From NCBI GenBank assembly GCA_019114585.1, contig DXFE01000022.1, positions 1-38,482 on the forward strand: DNA of 38,482 nt, given 5' to 3'. Numbering within the stretch: the first letter of the stretch is position 1; every line of letters starts with the position of its first letter. Below are positions 29,897 to 36,520 of this stretch, in pieces. Origin of the DNA: Gemmiger_A avium. Its GTDB lineage: Bacteria; Bacillota; Clostridia; Oscillospirales; Ruminococcaceae. Both the position numbers and the translations under genes were made by a program. The notes below the pieces were generated by a model, which saw only the letters and a list, made by a program, of their open reading frames with translations, was not told where the DNA came from and did no database searches.

Positions 29897-30976
29897 TTAC
29901 GACTGGCGCAGATGGGCCTCAAAGCCCTCGGAATACACAATGGTGCCGTCGGTCAGCATCCACATGGCCTCCACGTTGTCCAGGCTCTCCACCAGGGCCT
30001 GGCCGTCTTCCAGATCCATGCAGAACAGCCCGGTGGACAAACAGTCCGCCCAGCCGCTGTCGTCGGTGTACACCGCCACCGCGTCAAAATAGCGGGCGGG
30101 CATCAGGGTATCCATGTCGATCAGGTGGTGGTAGTTCACACCGTCCACCGTGTAGTACCGCTGGTAGTCGCCGCTGGTCACCAGGGTCGCGTCCTCCACG
30201 TTCACCACCTGCACGTAGCTCTCCCCGGCGAAATACTCGGTCCAGGGATTTTCAATGCCGCCGGTCCAGGCGGTACCGTCGGGCTTGTGGCCCACGCCCC
30301 GCAGGTTGCCGCCCACGCTCAGCAGAAAGCTGGTCAGACCCCGCTCCTCGGCGGCACGGGCCACCTGTTCCACCGCGTAGCCCTTGCCCACGCTGCCCAC
30401 GTCCAGCCGCATATCCGGGTCGGCCAGGTAAACGGTGCCCGCCTCCCGGTCGATCTGCACGTTGGCCGGATCGGTGTGGGCCATGGCCGCCTCCAGCTGA
30501 TCCATGGGGGGCAGCGCGGCGTTGTCCGGGTCATCCAGACCGGCGGTGCGGTAGTCGTGCCAGATGCTCAGCATGCTGCCCGCCGCCACATTCATCTTGC
30601 CGCCGGTCTTTTCATAGCCTTCCAGCGCCATCTCCAGCATGTCCAGCACCGGCTCGTCCACCGCTACCGGCTCCTGCCCGGCGGCCGCGTTCACGGTGGC
30701 CAGGTTGTTCACGCCCTCGTAGGTGTTGTAGATGTCAAACAGCTTGTGGTAGTACAGCAGGTCCTGGTGCATGGCCTCGGCCTGCTTGTCCCATTCCTCC
30801 TGGCTGGGGGCATAGCCGGTCAGGATGGTCACGGTGTCGAATACGTCAAACCAGTAGGCGGAATATTTCTCCCAGCCCCGCATGTCCGCGTCGCCGCTGC
30901 CGCAGCCGGCGGCCAGCAGGCAGAGCGATGCCAGCAGCCCGGCGGTCAGGCGCCGGACCCAATGTGCGTGTTTCAT
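29897..30976 (-). CDS. apbE: FAD:protein FMN transferase, ApbE-type lipoprotein
   Basis: A 359-residue exported protein. The signal sequence ends LLASLCLLAAGC, a lipobox, so the mature protein should be lipid-anchored outside the membrane. ApbE enzymes attach FMN from FAD to a threonine of flavoproteins such as Rnf/Nqr subunits. Motifs are FDTVTILTGY near 50, KMNVAAGSMLSIWHDYR, RLDVGSVGKGYAVEQVA with the conserved Asp/Lys, and VTSGDYQRYYTVDGVNYHHLIDMDTLMPA. The ATG at 30974-30976 overlaps the previous stop as ATGA, with AGGAGG upstream. The target flavoprotein is not in the window. Confidence 0.92.
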   Translation of the reverse strand: MKHAHWVRRLTAGLLASLCLLAAGCGSGDADMRGWEKYSAYWFDVFDTVTILTGYAPSQEEWDKQAEAMHQDLLYYHKLFDIYNTYEGVNNLATVNAAAGQEPVAVDEPVLDMLEMALEGYEKTGGKMNVAAGSMLSIWHDYRTAGLDDPDNAALPPMDQLEAAMAHTDPANVQIDREAGTVYLADPDMRLDVGSVGKGYAVEQVARAAEERGLTSFLLSVGGNLRGVGHKPDGTAWTGGIENPWTEYFAGESYVQVVNVEDATLVTSGDYQRYYTVDGVNYHHLIDMDTLMPARYFDAVAVYTDDSGWADCLSTGLFCMDLEDGQALVESLDNVEAMWMLTDGTIVYSEGFEAHLRQS

Positions 30977-31368
30977 TTGTCCTCCTGTGCGGCACGGATG
31001 GCCGCGTGTTCTTCGGTCAGTTCTTCCATAAGCCGGGCAAAGGGCCAGGCCCGGTTGTGGGCGGTGACCACCGCCTTCAGCGGGATCTGTACCCCGGCCG
31101 CGCGGATGGCGGCCAGAAGCCCATCCAGCTCCGGGCCGGACAGCCCGCAGAATACCGCTGCCGCCGTGGCAGGCACCGGCAGCGCGTCCGCGTTCCGGCC
31201 CTCGGGCAGCCCGCACAGGCGGCCCACCGTCAGCCCGGTCTCGGCCGGTTCCACCATCCGCAGGGTCAGCCCCGCGGTACGGCAGGCTGTTTCCAGCGCG
31301 GCGCGGTCCGCGTCGGGCAGCGCCCAGCCCAGTACCAGGCGGGGCAGCGCGGCAATATGTGCTTTCAT
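30973..31368 (-). CDS. DUF3783 domain protein
   Basis: A 131-residue protein resembling DUF3783, known mostly from Clostridia. The recognisable core is AAVFCGLSGPELDGLLAAIRAAGVQIPLKAVVTAHNRAWPFARLMEELTEEH (seen in part here), with a conserved K-V-T-N-W pattern. No reaction is known. The ATG at 31366-31368 follows GGAGG by 8 bases and is chosen over an ATG at 31386. It overlaps apbE by 4 bases, so they are translated together; a link to flavin or redox metabolism is inference. Confidence 0.7.
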   Translation of the reverse strand: MKAHIAALPRLVLGWALPDADRAALETACRTAGLTLRMVEPAETGLTVGRLCGLPEGRNADALPVPATAAAVFCGLSGPELDGLLAAIRAAGVQIPLKAVVTAHNRAWPFARLMEELTEEHAAIRAAQEDK

Positions 31369-31401
31369 GGCAGGCACCTCCGGCATGCAGTTTGCTTTAC
31401 T

Positions 31402-31429
31402 ATTATACACGAAAAACGCCGGGAGTCAA
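31402..31429 (-). promoter_or_regulatory. Promoter of the DUF3783-apbE-GNAT operon
   Basis: On the minus strand TTGACT (31424-31429), 16 bases, TATAAT (31402-31407), 33 bases before the start codon. Confidence 0.75.
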
Positions 31430-31451
31430 AAAAGAAGCAAGATTTCGCCGT

Positions 31452-32303
31452 TCATCGGCCCCGGGTCTTGCGGCGGAAAAACCGCCAGGATACCGCGCCG
31501 GGGATTCCCAGCCAGACGCAGAAAGCCGCCAGGGTGACCGCCTGGAAGTCCGGCACCGTCGCCGCGCAGACGGCGTACAGCAGCGCGGCGGGCAGCGACA
31601 CAGCCCCCAGCACCCGGTGGGCCAGGTTCCAGGTTTCCTCGTCCAGCACCGTCCAGGGCAGCCGCAGGCCGATGTGGCGGTTGTAGGGCATCCGGGGGGC
31701 GCTGCCGCCGGCAAACAGCATCAGCGCAATAATAAGCCCCGCCGCGAACCGCTTTTCCCCCTGTTCGGTCACCGGCAGAACGCCCGCCGCCTGCAGCGCG
31801 GCAAAGCCGGCACAGGCCGCCAGCACCGCCGCGGATACCCCGACCGTCGCCCGCAGCGTCCGGCGGCCCGGCCCGTCCTCCACGCCGGTGAGCAGCTCCA
31901 TATGACGCCACAGGATCCCCGTGGCCGCCAGAACGCACCCCGCCGCCAGCAGCACCGACACCACCGGGTTCCGGATAAGGCCGGCCAGCGCCATTGCCCA
32001 GAAGGTGAGCGCCAGAATGCGCCCCCGCACCCGGCCCGCCTGCCGTGCGCGCTCCGCCTGCTGCCGCAGACTGGCCAGTTCCGCCCGGGCCTGTTCCCCG
32101 GCCGGGTCGGGCGGAAGGTCCAGCAGCCGTTCCGCCGGTACGTCCAGCGCCCGGGCCAGCTGCAGCAGAAGCTCCGCGTCCGGCACCGAGGCGCCCTTTT
32201 CCCATTTGGAAACGGTCTGCCGCACCACATGCAGCCGTTCGGCCAGCTGCGCCTGACTCAGCCCCTTTTCATTCCGGAACTGCCGTATCCGTTCGCCCAG
32301 CAT
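31452..32303 (-). CDS. XRE helix-turn-helix fused to an SdpI-like membrane domain
   Basis: A 283-residue fusion. Residues about 1-65 are an XRE DNA-binding domain (LSQAQLAERLHVVRQTVSKWEKGASVPDAELL). A charged linker with Arg/Gln repeats follows (about 68-95). About six hydrophobic segments make up the rest. Near 205, MPYNRHIGLRLPWTVLDEETWNLAHRV matches the SdpI signature; Bacillus subtilis SdpI confers immunity to the SdpC toxin and sequesters the SdpR repressor at the membrane. Here both roles could lie in one chain. The ATG at 32301-32303 follows AGGAGG. No SdpC-like toxin gene is adjacent. Confidence 0.82.
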   Translation of the reverse strand: MLGERIRQFRNEKGLSQAQLAERLHVVRQTVSKWEKGASVPDAELLLQLARALDVPAERLLDLPPDPAGEQARAELASLRQQAERARQAGRVRGRILALTFWAMALAGLIRNPVVSVLLAAGCVLAATGILWRHMELLTGVEDGPGRRTLRATVGVSAAVLAACAGFAALQAAGVLPVTEQGEKRFAAGLIIALMLFAGGSAPRMPYNRHIGLRLPWTVLDEETWNLAHRVLGAVSLPAALLYAVCAATVPDFQAVTLAAFCVWLGIPGAVSWRFFRRKTRGR

Positions 32304-32337
32304 ACTTGTCTCCTCCTGTACGGAATCTCTCCCTACC

Positions 32338-32366
32338 AGTATGCCGCCAAACCGGCCCGGGCGCAA
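32338..32366 (-). promoter_or_regulatory. Promoter of the HTH-SdpI gene
   Basis: On the minus strand TTGCGC (32361-32366), 17 bases, CATACT (32338-32343). Confidence 0.5.
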
Positions 32367-32402
32367 GCAATGAAAGCTGACATAATAAAAACCGCGTGGT
32401 AT

Positions 32403-32417
32403 TTTGTGTGGTATAAT
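32403..32417 (+). promoter_or_regulatory. Extended -10 promoter of the DinB-like gene
   Basis: TTTTGTGTGG TATAAT; the TG at 32409-32410 makes an extended -10, 34 bases before the ATG at 32451. No -35 box is apparent. Nearly the same string occurs in the araC-type promoter at 5772-5786. Confidence 0.6.
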
Positions 32418-32450
32418 AGAAAAAACCGGAAACCGCAGAGGAGAACCATC

Positions 32451-33155
32451 ATGAAAGTTGAATGCGTTTGGGAGCACAATGGCGATGACACCCTGCTGTA
32501 TGCGATCAACCCCGTTGGTGCCTGCACAAGGGGGCCTGACCTGAAAATTGCGCTGGAGAAAATGCAGCAGGAAGTGATCTCCTGCCTGAAATGGCAGAAT
32601 GCTCCCGTGCCGGTCGATATATGCGCTGCAATCGTACAGGAGAAAAGCAGTACCCTGCATATCGCCGATGCGGATTCGGATGTTATCTTTGAAACGGAAA
32701 CACTTCCGTTAAGTATGGAAGAATACATCGCCCTGAAACGCCTGGCCTTGAAGTCAGCGGAAGATTTTCTGCAGCTCTATCTGTCCATACCCGACGCGGA
32801 TGTCAGTTCCAATCCCGGCCGGGAAACCTTTTATGGCAAGGTCCCGCGGACCGCACGGGAAATGTATGAGCACACAAAGAATGTGAATGCCTATTATTTT
32901 AATGAAATCGGAATCCCCGCGGATAACGAGGGAACGATCCTGGAGTGCCGTGAAAGAGGGTTTGCCCTGCTGGAGAAATCCGCCAGTTTTTTGGACAATC
33001 CCGTTGTGGAAGGCAGCTATGGCGAAATCTGGTCCTTGCGAAAAGTGCTGCGGCGGTTTTTATGGCACGATAGAATTCATGCAAAAGCCATGTATCGGAT
33101 GGCGCAAAAAACCTTTGGCAAGACCGGATGCAATCCCTTTATGTTTGCGCTATAA
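32451..33155 (+). CDS. DinB-like protein of unknown function
   Basis: A 234-residue protein. Residues 1-75 form a small alpha/beta region (ECVWEHNGDDTLLYAINPVGACTRG) reminiscent of HicB-like domains. The C-terminal part is helical, with possible DinB-type metal ligands: EMYEHTKNVNAYYF (about 142-155) and FLWHDRIHAKAMYRMA (HxxxH, about 208-222). DinB-like proteins are four-helix-bundle metal-dependent transferases or unknowns; assignment here is tentative. The sequence is visibly AT-richer than its neighbours and uses rarer codons, which suggests recent acquisition. The ATG at 32451 follows GAGGAGA. Confidence 0.55.
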   Translation: MKVECVWEHNGDDTLLYAINPVGACTRGPDLKIALEKMQQEVISCLKWQNAPVPVDICAAIVQEKSSTLHIADADSDVIFETETLPLSMEEYIALKRLALKSAEDFLQLYLSIPDADVSSNPGRETFYGKVPRTAREMYEHTKNVNAYYFNEIGIPADNEGTILECRERGFALLEKSASFLDNPVVEGSYGEIWSLRKVLRRFLWHDRIHAKAMYRMAQKTFGKTGCNPFMFAL

Positions 33156-33171
33156 AGCCTGGCTTTCAGAC

Positions 33172-33206
33172 AAAACGGCGGGCCGGAAATTCCGGCCCGC
33201 CGTTTT
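33172..33206. terminator. Bidirectional terminator between DinB-like and aroF genes
   Basis: A 16-bp perfect stem, AAAACGGCGGGCCGGA with TCCGGCCCGCCGTTTT, loop of 3, ending 5 bases from the aroF stop. Confidence 0.9.
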
Positions 33207-33211
33207 AGCGG

Positions 33212-34225
33212 TCAGTTCACCCGCTTGCCCAGGTAGCCGGCCAGCGGGGCAATCTGGCCCATCAGGGCGGCAAACTGGTCGGGGGTCAGGCTCTGGGCGC
33301 CGTCGCACAGGGCCCGGGCGGGGTCGTTGTGCACCTCGATCATCAGCCCGTCCGCCCCGGCGGCCACCGCCGCCTTGGCCAGCGGCTCCACCATCCAGGC
33401 GATGCCCGCCGCGTGGCTGGGATCGATCACCACCGGCAGGTGGGTCATCTTTTTCAGCATCGGCACCGCGCTGATGTCCAGGGTGTTGCGCATACTGGTC
33501 TCAAAGGTGCGGATGCCCCGCTCGCACAGGATCACCTGGTCGTTGCCCTCCGCCATGATGTATTCCGCGCTCATCACCAGTTCCTCCAGCGTGGCGGAAA
33601 GCCCCCGCTTGAGCAGTACCGGCCGCTTCATCCGGCCCACCGCCCGCAGCAGTTCAAAGTTCTGCATATTCCGCGCCCCCACCTGGATCAGGTCCACGTC
33701 CTCAAACAGGGGCAGATGCTCGGTGTTCATGATCTCGGTCACGATGGGCATGCCGGTCTTTTCCCGGGCGGCGCGCAGCAGTTCCAGCCCCTCGGCCCGC
33801 ATCCCCTGGAACGAGTAGGGCGAGGTGCGCGGCTTGAACGCCCCGCCCCGCAGCAGGCTTGCCCCCGCGGTCTGCACCGCCCGGGCCACCGTCAGCACCT
33901 GCTCCTCGCTCTCCACGCTGCAGGGGCCCGCGATCACCGCGAAGTTCCCCCCGCCGATTTTGGTGTTCCCCACCTGCACCACCGTGTCCGCCGGGTGGAA
34001 CTTCCGGTTGGCTTTCTTGTAGGGCTCGGTCACCCGGCGCACGTCCTCCACCACCGGGTTGGCCCGCACCCAGCTTTCCGCGATGGCCTTGGTGTCCCCC
34101 ACCAGGCCCAGGATCCGGGCCTCGCTGCCGGTACTGGCGTGGATCTGCAGCCCCCGGGCTTTCAGTTCGTCACACAGCGCCTGCACCTGCTGTTCCGGCG
34201 CGTTCTGCTTTAAAATGATGATCAT
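33212..34225 (-). CDS. aroF: 3-deoxy-7-phosphoheptulonate synthase (DAHP synthase)
   Basis: A 337-residue class I-beta DAHP synthase, condensing PEP and erythrose 4-phosphate in the first shikimate step. Residues about 1-70 form the ferredoxin-like regulatory domain (MIIILKQNAPEQQVQALCDEL) that in this group responds to aromatic amino acids. The TIM barrel follows, with FAVIAGPCSVESEEQ, LLRGGAFKPRTSPYSFQG, VLLKRGLSAT and the metal-site VVIDPSHAAG and GLMIEVHNDP. The ATG at 34223-34225 follows AAGGAGAG. A longer frame upstream reaches into the divergent ybaK gene and is rejected. Monocistronic. Confidence 0.95.
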   Translation of the reverse strand: MIIILKQNAPEQQVQALCDELKARGLQIHASTGSEARILGLVGDTKAIAESWVRANPVVEDVRRVTEPYKKANRKFHPADTVVQVGNTKIGGGNFAVIAGPCSVESEEQVLTVARAVQTAGASLLRGGAFKPRTSPYSFQGMRAEGLELLRAAREKTGMPIVTEIMNTEHLPLFEDVDLIQVGARNMQNFELLRAVGRMKRPVLLKRGLSATLEELVMSAEYIMAEGNDQVILCERGIRTFETSMRNTLDISAVPMLKKMTHLPVVIDPSHAAGIAWMVEPLAKAAVAAGADGLMIEVHNDPARALCDGAQSLTPDQFAALMGQIAPLAGYLGKRVN

Positions 34226-34285
34226 GGCGTTTTCTCTCCTTATCGGCAGCCCGCCCGGCGGGGCGGTGAATTCTCTGTGTGGCCT

Positions 34286-34314
34286 AGTATAATACATTAA
34301 ATCGTTAAAGTCAA
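34286..34314 (-). promoter_or_regulatory. Promoter of aroF
   Basis: On the minus strand TTGACT (34309-34314), 17 bases, TATACT (34286-34291): near-consensus. It stands 8 bases from the divergent promoter at 34322. Confidence 0.82.
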
Positions 34315-34321
34315 GAGAGAC

Positions 34322-34350
34322 TTGCACACGCGCGCGCGGGGGAGTATAAT
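34322..34350 (+). promoter_or_regulatory. Promoter of the ybaK-type gene
   Basis: TTGCAC (34322-34327), 17 bases rich in CG dinucleotides, TATAAT (34345-34350). Confidence 0.78.
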
Positions 34351-34384
34351 CCGGGGCAGAGAAATGAAAAAGGAAGTGGTAGCC

Positions 34385-34879
34385 ATGGCCAAACACAACG
34401 CCATACAGAAAACCAATGCAATGCGGATGCTGGACAAAGCCCGCACCGCCTACGAAGCCCGGGAGTACCCCCACAAGCCCGGCGAGCCGGTGGACGGGGA
34501 GACGGTGGCCGCCCTGCTGGGGCAGGACCCGGCCCGGGTGTTCAAGACGCTGGTGACCCAAGGGGCCGGCGGCGGGTATTTTGTGTTTGTGGTGCCGGTG
34601 GCGGCCACCCTGGACCTGAAAAAGGCCGCCCGGGCGGTGGGCGAAAAGAGCGTGGCCATGATCCCGGTGGCCCGTATCGAGCCGGTCACCGGCTACGTGC
34701 GGGGCGGCTGCAGCCCGGTGGGCATGAAGAAAGCCTTCCCCACCGTGCTGGACGCCACCGCCGCCGACGGGGACACCATCATGGTCAGCGGCGGGCGGAT
34801 CGGGCTGCAGATCCAGCTGGCCCCCGCCGATCTGCTGGCGGCCTGCGGCGGCAAGCTGGCCGACCTGTGCGCGGAATAA
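34385..34879 (+). CDS. ybaK: Cys-tRNA(Pro)/Cys-tRNA(Cys) deacylase YbaK/EbsC family
   Basis: A 164-residue trans-editing enzyme that hydrolyses mischarged Cys-tRNA(Pro). Family marks are NAMRMLDKARTAYEAREYPH at the start, ARVFKTLVTQG with the invariant Lys near residue 45, and EPVTGYVRGGCSPVGMKKAFPTVLD near 100, followed by VSGGRIGLQIQLAPADLL. Length is typical. I chose ATG 34385 because AAGGAAG lies 8 bases upstream and homologues start MAKHNA-like; an ATG at 34364 is possible. Monocistronic, divergent from aroF. Confidence 0.92.
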   Translation: MAKHNAIQKTNAMRMLDKARTAYEAREYPHKPGEPVDGETVAALLGQDPARVFKTLVTQGAGGGYFVFVVPVAATLDLKKAARAVGEKSVAMIPVARIEPVTGYVRGGCSPVGMKKAFPTVLDATAADGDTIMVSGGRIGLQIQLAPADLLAACGGKLADLCAE

Positions 34880-34884
34880 ATACA

Positions 34885-34927
34885 AAAAAGAAAGGAGTGC
34901 GTGCCCCGCGGGGCACGCGCTCCTTTT
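34885..34927. terminator. Bidirectional terminator between ybaK and trxA
   Basis: AAAGGAGTGCGTGCCCC (34891-34907) pairs with GGGGCACGCGCTCCTTT (34910-34926) with one G-T pair; A-run on the left and T-run on the right. Confidence 0.85.
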
Positions 34928-34940
34928 CTGTACGAAAAAC

Positions 34941-35249
34941 TTACTTGAGCATCGCGGCCAGCTTGCTCTCGGGAACCAGGCCCACCGACTTGTCGGCCAG
35001 CTGCCCGTTCTTGAACAGCAGCACGGTGGGGATGCTCATGATGCCGTAGCGGCGGGCCAGATCGGGCTGCTCGTCCACGTTCACCTTGCCCACCTTGTAG
35101 GCGCCGCCGGCCTTGCCGGCCAGGGACTCGATCACAGGGGCCAGCATACGGCAGGGACCGCACCACTCCGCCCAGAAATCCACCAGCACGGGCACGTCGG
35201 AGCCCAGAACCTCTTTTTCAAAATTCTCCACAGTAAACTGCATCGCCAT
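34941..35249 (-). CDS. trxA: Thioredoxin
   Basis: A 102-residue cytoplasmic disulfide reductase with the active site WAEWCGPCRMLAP (C30 and C33). The cis-proline segment is IMSIPTVLLFKNG, as in TrxA. It supplies electrons to ribonucleotide reductase, peroxiredoxins and methionine sulfoxide reductases. The ATG at 35247-35249 follows AAGGAAGTG; the longer frame to 35357 has no similarity. A 5' UTR hairpin GGGCGC-CGCAA-GCGCCC (35277-35293) precedes it. No thioredoxin reductase gene is adjacent. Confidence 0.95.
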   Translation of the reverse strand: MAMQFTVENFEKEVLGSDVPVLVDFWAEWCGPCRMLAPVIESLAGKAGGAYKVGKVNVDEQPDLARRYGIMSIPTVLLFKNGQLADKSVGLVPESKLAAMLK

Positions 35250-35307
35250 ATCCGGCACTTCCTTTCTTTGCGTATCGGGCGCTTGCGGCGCCCTGTTGTT
35301 CGTTTGT

Positions 35308-35358
35308 TGTGACCTGAGTATACCACGCCCGGCGCCGCCTGACTGTGACCGGGTCACA
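35308..35358. promoter_or_regulatory. TGTGACC operator-like repeats around the trxA promoter
   Basis: TGTGACC-G-GGTCACA (35344-35358) is a perfect 15-bp palindrome at the expected -35 position. A third copy, TGTGACC, is at 35308-35314, on the other side of the -10 box. The regulator is unknown. Confidence 0.5.
35317..35325 (-). promoter_or_regulatory. Extended -10 promoter of trxA
   Basis: The minus strand reads TGG TATACT (-10 at 35317-35322), 67 bases before the ATG. No good -35 box, which suits an activated promoter. Confidence 0.55.
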
Positions 35359-35366
35359 CTGGGCGG

Positions 35367-35696
35367 TTATTCCTCCGCAGGCTCGAACTTGATCGCTGCA
35401 TCCCGGGGCAGGGCCAGGCGGCACTCGGCCTCCACGCATTTCAGGATGCCGCCTATCACCGGGCAGGCCGCGTGCACCGGAAAATGCTCCCCGGCCCAGT
35501 CGTACAGCGGGCCGGTGCCGGGCTTGGTCAGACAGAGTTCGTAGGCGTCAAAGGTGTCGCCCAGCTCTTCCATCATCTTGCGCACGCTCTCGCAGCCGCT
35601 CTTGACCTGCACGGTCACCTCCATCTGATCCTCGCTGTGAGCGGTCACGCTGGTCACAAATCCGCACACGCCCGGTTCAATACGCACTTTGGTCAT
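35367..35696 (-). CDS. DUF6951 family Cys-rich small protein
   Basis: A 109-residue soluble protein resembling DUF6951, known from anaerobic Clostridia. It begins MTKVRIEPGVCGFVTSVTA and has six cysteines: in PGVCGF, KSGCES, YELCLT, HAACPV, LKCVE and AECRL. The spacing suggests a metal or Fe-S site or redox thiols, but no function is known. It ends AIKFEPAEE. The ATG at 35694-35696 overlaps the end of the tetR gene by 4 bases, so the two are translated together. The trxA promoter begins just after its stop. Confidence 0.75.
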   Translation of the reverse strand: MTKVRIEPGVCGFVTSVTAHSEDQMEVTVQVKSGCESVRKMMEELGDTFDAYELCLTKPGTGPLYDWAGEHFPVHAACPVIGGILKCVEAECRLALPRDAAIKFEPAEE

Positions 35697-36289
35697 GGTT
35701 TATCTTCTCCTTTTTGTTCTAAAGTATGCGGGGCGGGTGCCTCGCCGGTAAACATCCGCAGAATCAGCCCTACAAACTGCTCCAGGTTCATCCGGCCCGG
35801 GTCCTGCAGCCAGCGGGCCAGCATCGCCTGCAAGCCGGACAGATGGTATTCCAGCAGCAGTTCGCTTTCGGTGTCGGTGAAGCCTTTCCCGTCCAGCACG
35901 TACCGGCGCAGCACCGGCGCCAGCAGTTCCTTGAACCGGGCCGCAAACCGGGGGTCGCCCCGGCTGCTCAGCAGCACCGCGCCGTACTCCGCGTGGATCA
36001 GGTTGATCCCCACCACAAAACTCATGTATTCGCTCAGATCGTGCTCCAGCACACCGGGCAGACGCTGCTCCAGCAATTGCTGCAGCTCGTCCAGCAGTTC
36101 ATCCTCGATCTGGTTCAGCAGATCGTACACATCCTGGTAGTACAGGTAAAAGGTGCCCCGGTTGTACCCGGCCAGGGCGGTGATCTCCCGCACCGAGATC
36201 TTTTCCAGCGGCTTCTGGGCATACAGGCTCCAGAACGCCGTGCGCAGATTGCGCTTGGTCTGTTCGGTCAGTTCGGGCCGTTTGTTCAT
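35693..36289 (-). CDS. TetR/AcrR family transcriptional regulator
   Basis: A 198-residue regulator. The N-terminal helix-turn-helix reads KISVREITALAGYNRGTFYLYYQDVYDLL (about residues 30-58), typical of TetR proteins. The C-terminal ligand-binding region is helical, with YMSFVVGINLIHAEYGAVLLSSRGDPRF, matching the TetR_C group found next to ABC exporters. The ATG at 36287-36289 is chosen by the family start; GAGGGGATGGGG lies ahead. It is divergent from an ABC exporter at 36521, which it probably represses, and overlaps the DUF6951 gene. Confidence 0.9.
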   Translation of the reverse strand: MNKRPELTEQTKRNLRTAFWSLYAQKPLEKISVREITALAGYNRGTFYLYYQDVYDLLNQIEDELLDELQQLLEQRLPGVLEHDLSEYMSFVVGINLIHAEYGAVLLSSRGDPRFAARFKELLAPVLRRYVLDGKGFTDTESELLLEYHLSGLQAMLARWLQDPGRMNLEQFVGLILRMFTGEAPAPHTLEQKGEDKP

Positions 36290-36315
36290 GCCCCATCCCC
36301 TCCCCGTTTTTCTCC

Positions 36316-36344
36316 AGCATACCACGCCTGCGGCCGGTGCGCAA
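36316..36344 (-). promoter_or_regulatory. Promoter of the tetR gene
   Basis: On the minus strand TTGCGC (36339-36344), 17 bases, TATGCT (36316-36321) with TGG before the -10. Confidence 0.6.
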
Positions 36345-36348
36345 GGTG

Positions 36349-36378
36349 CTGTTCACAGCCTGTTCACGGCCTGTTCAC
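36349..36378. repeat. Three CTGTTCAC direct repeats at 11-bp period
   Basis: CTGTTCAC occurs at 36349-36356, 36360-36367 and 36371-36378, exactly one helical turn apart, just upstream of the tetR -35 box. Such phased sites usually bind a regulator array on one DNA face. CGTCACAG (36382-36389) and CTGTGACG (36446-36453) form an outer inverted pair. Confidence 0.6.
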
Positions 36379-36453
36379 ACCCGTCACAGAGCTTTCACGG
36401 GGTTTCGACAGCGGCACCGGGATTGTTGATTGATGGGCCCTGTTCCTGTGACG

Positions 36454-36459
36454 TATAAT
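36454..36459 (+). promoter_or_regulatory. Candidate -10 box of the ABC exporter operon
   Basis: TATAAT, 61 bases before the ATG at 36521, directly preceded by CTGTGACG. No consensus -35 at the right distance. The rest of 36290-36520 holds no gene. Confidence 0.4.
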
Positions 36460-36520
36460 TATAACACAACATGGTGTTCAGTGCATGGGAGGCCATCCCG
36501 TGCGCGGAAGGGAGGGTGCC

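Noticed and set aside
34226..34885. N-terminal extension of DAHP synthase into the divergent gene
   Set aside because: It crosses two divergent promoters and the ybaK gene; the true start has its own ribosome binding site.
36349..36378. CRISPR array
   Set aside because: The repeats are 8 bases with 3-base gaps, far too short; they look like regulator-binding sites.
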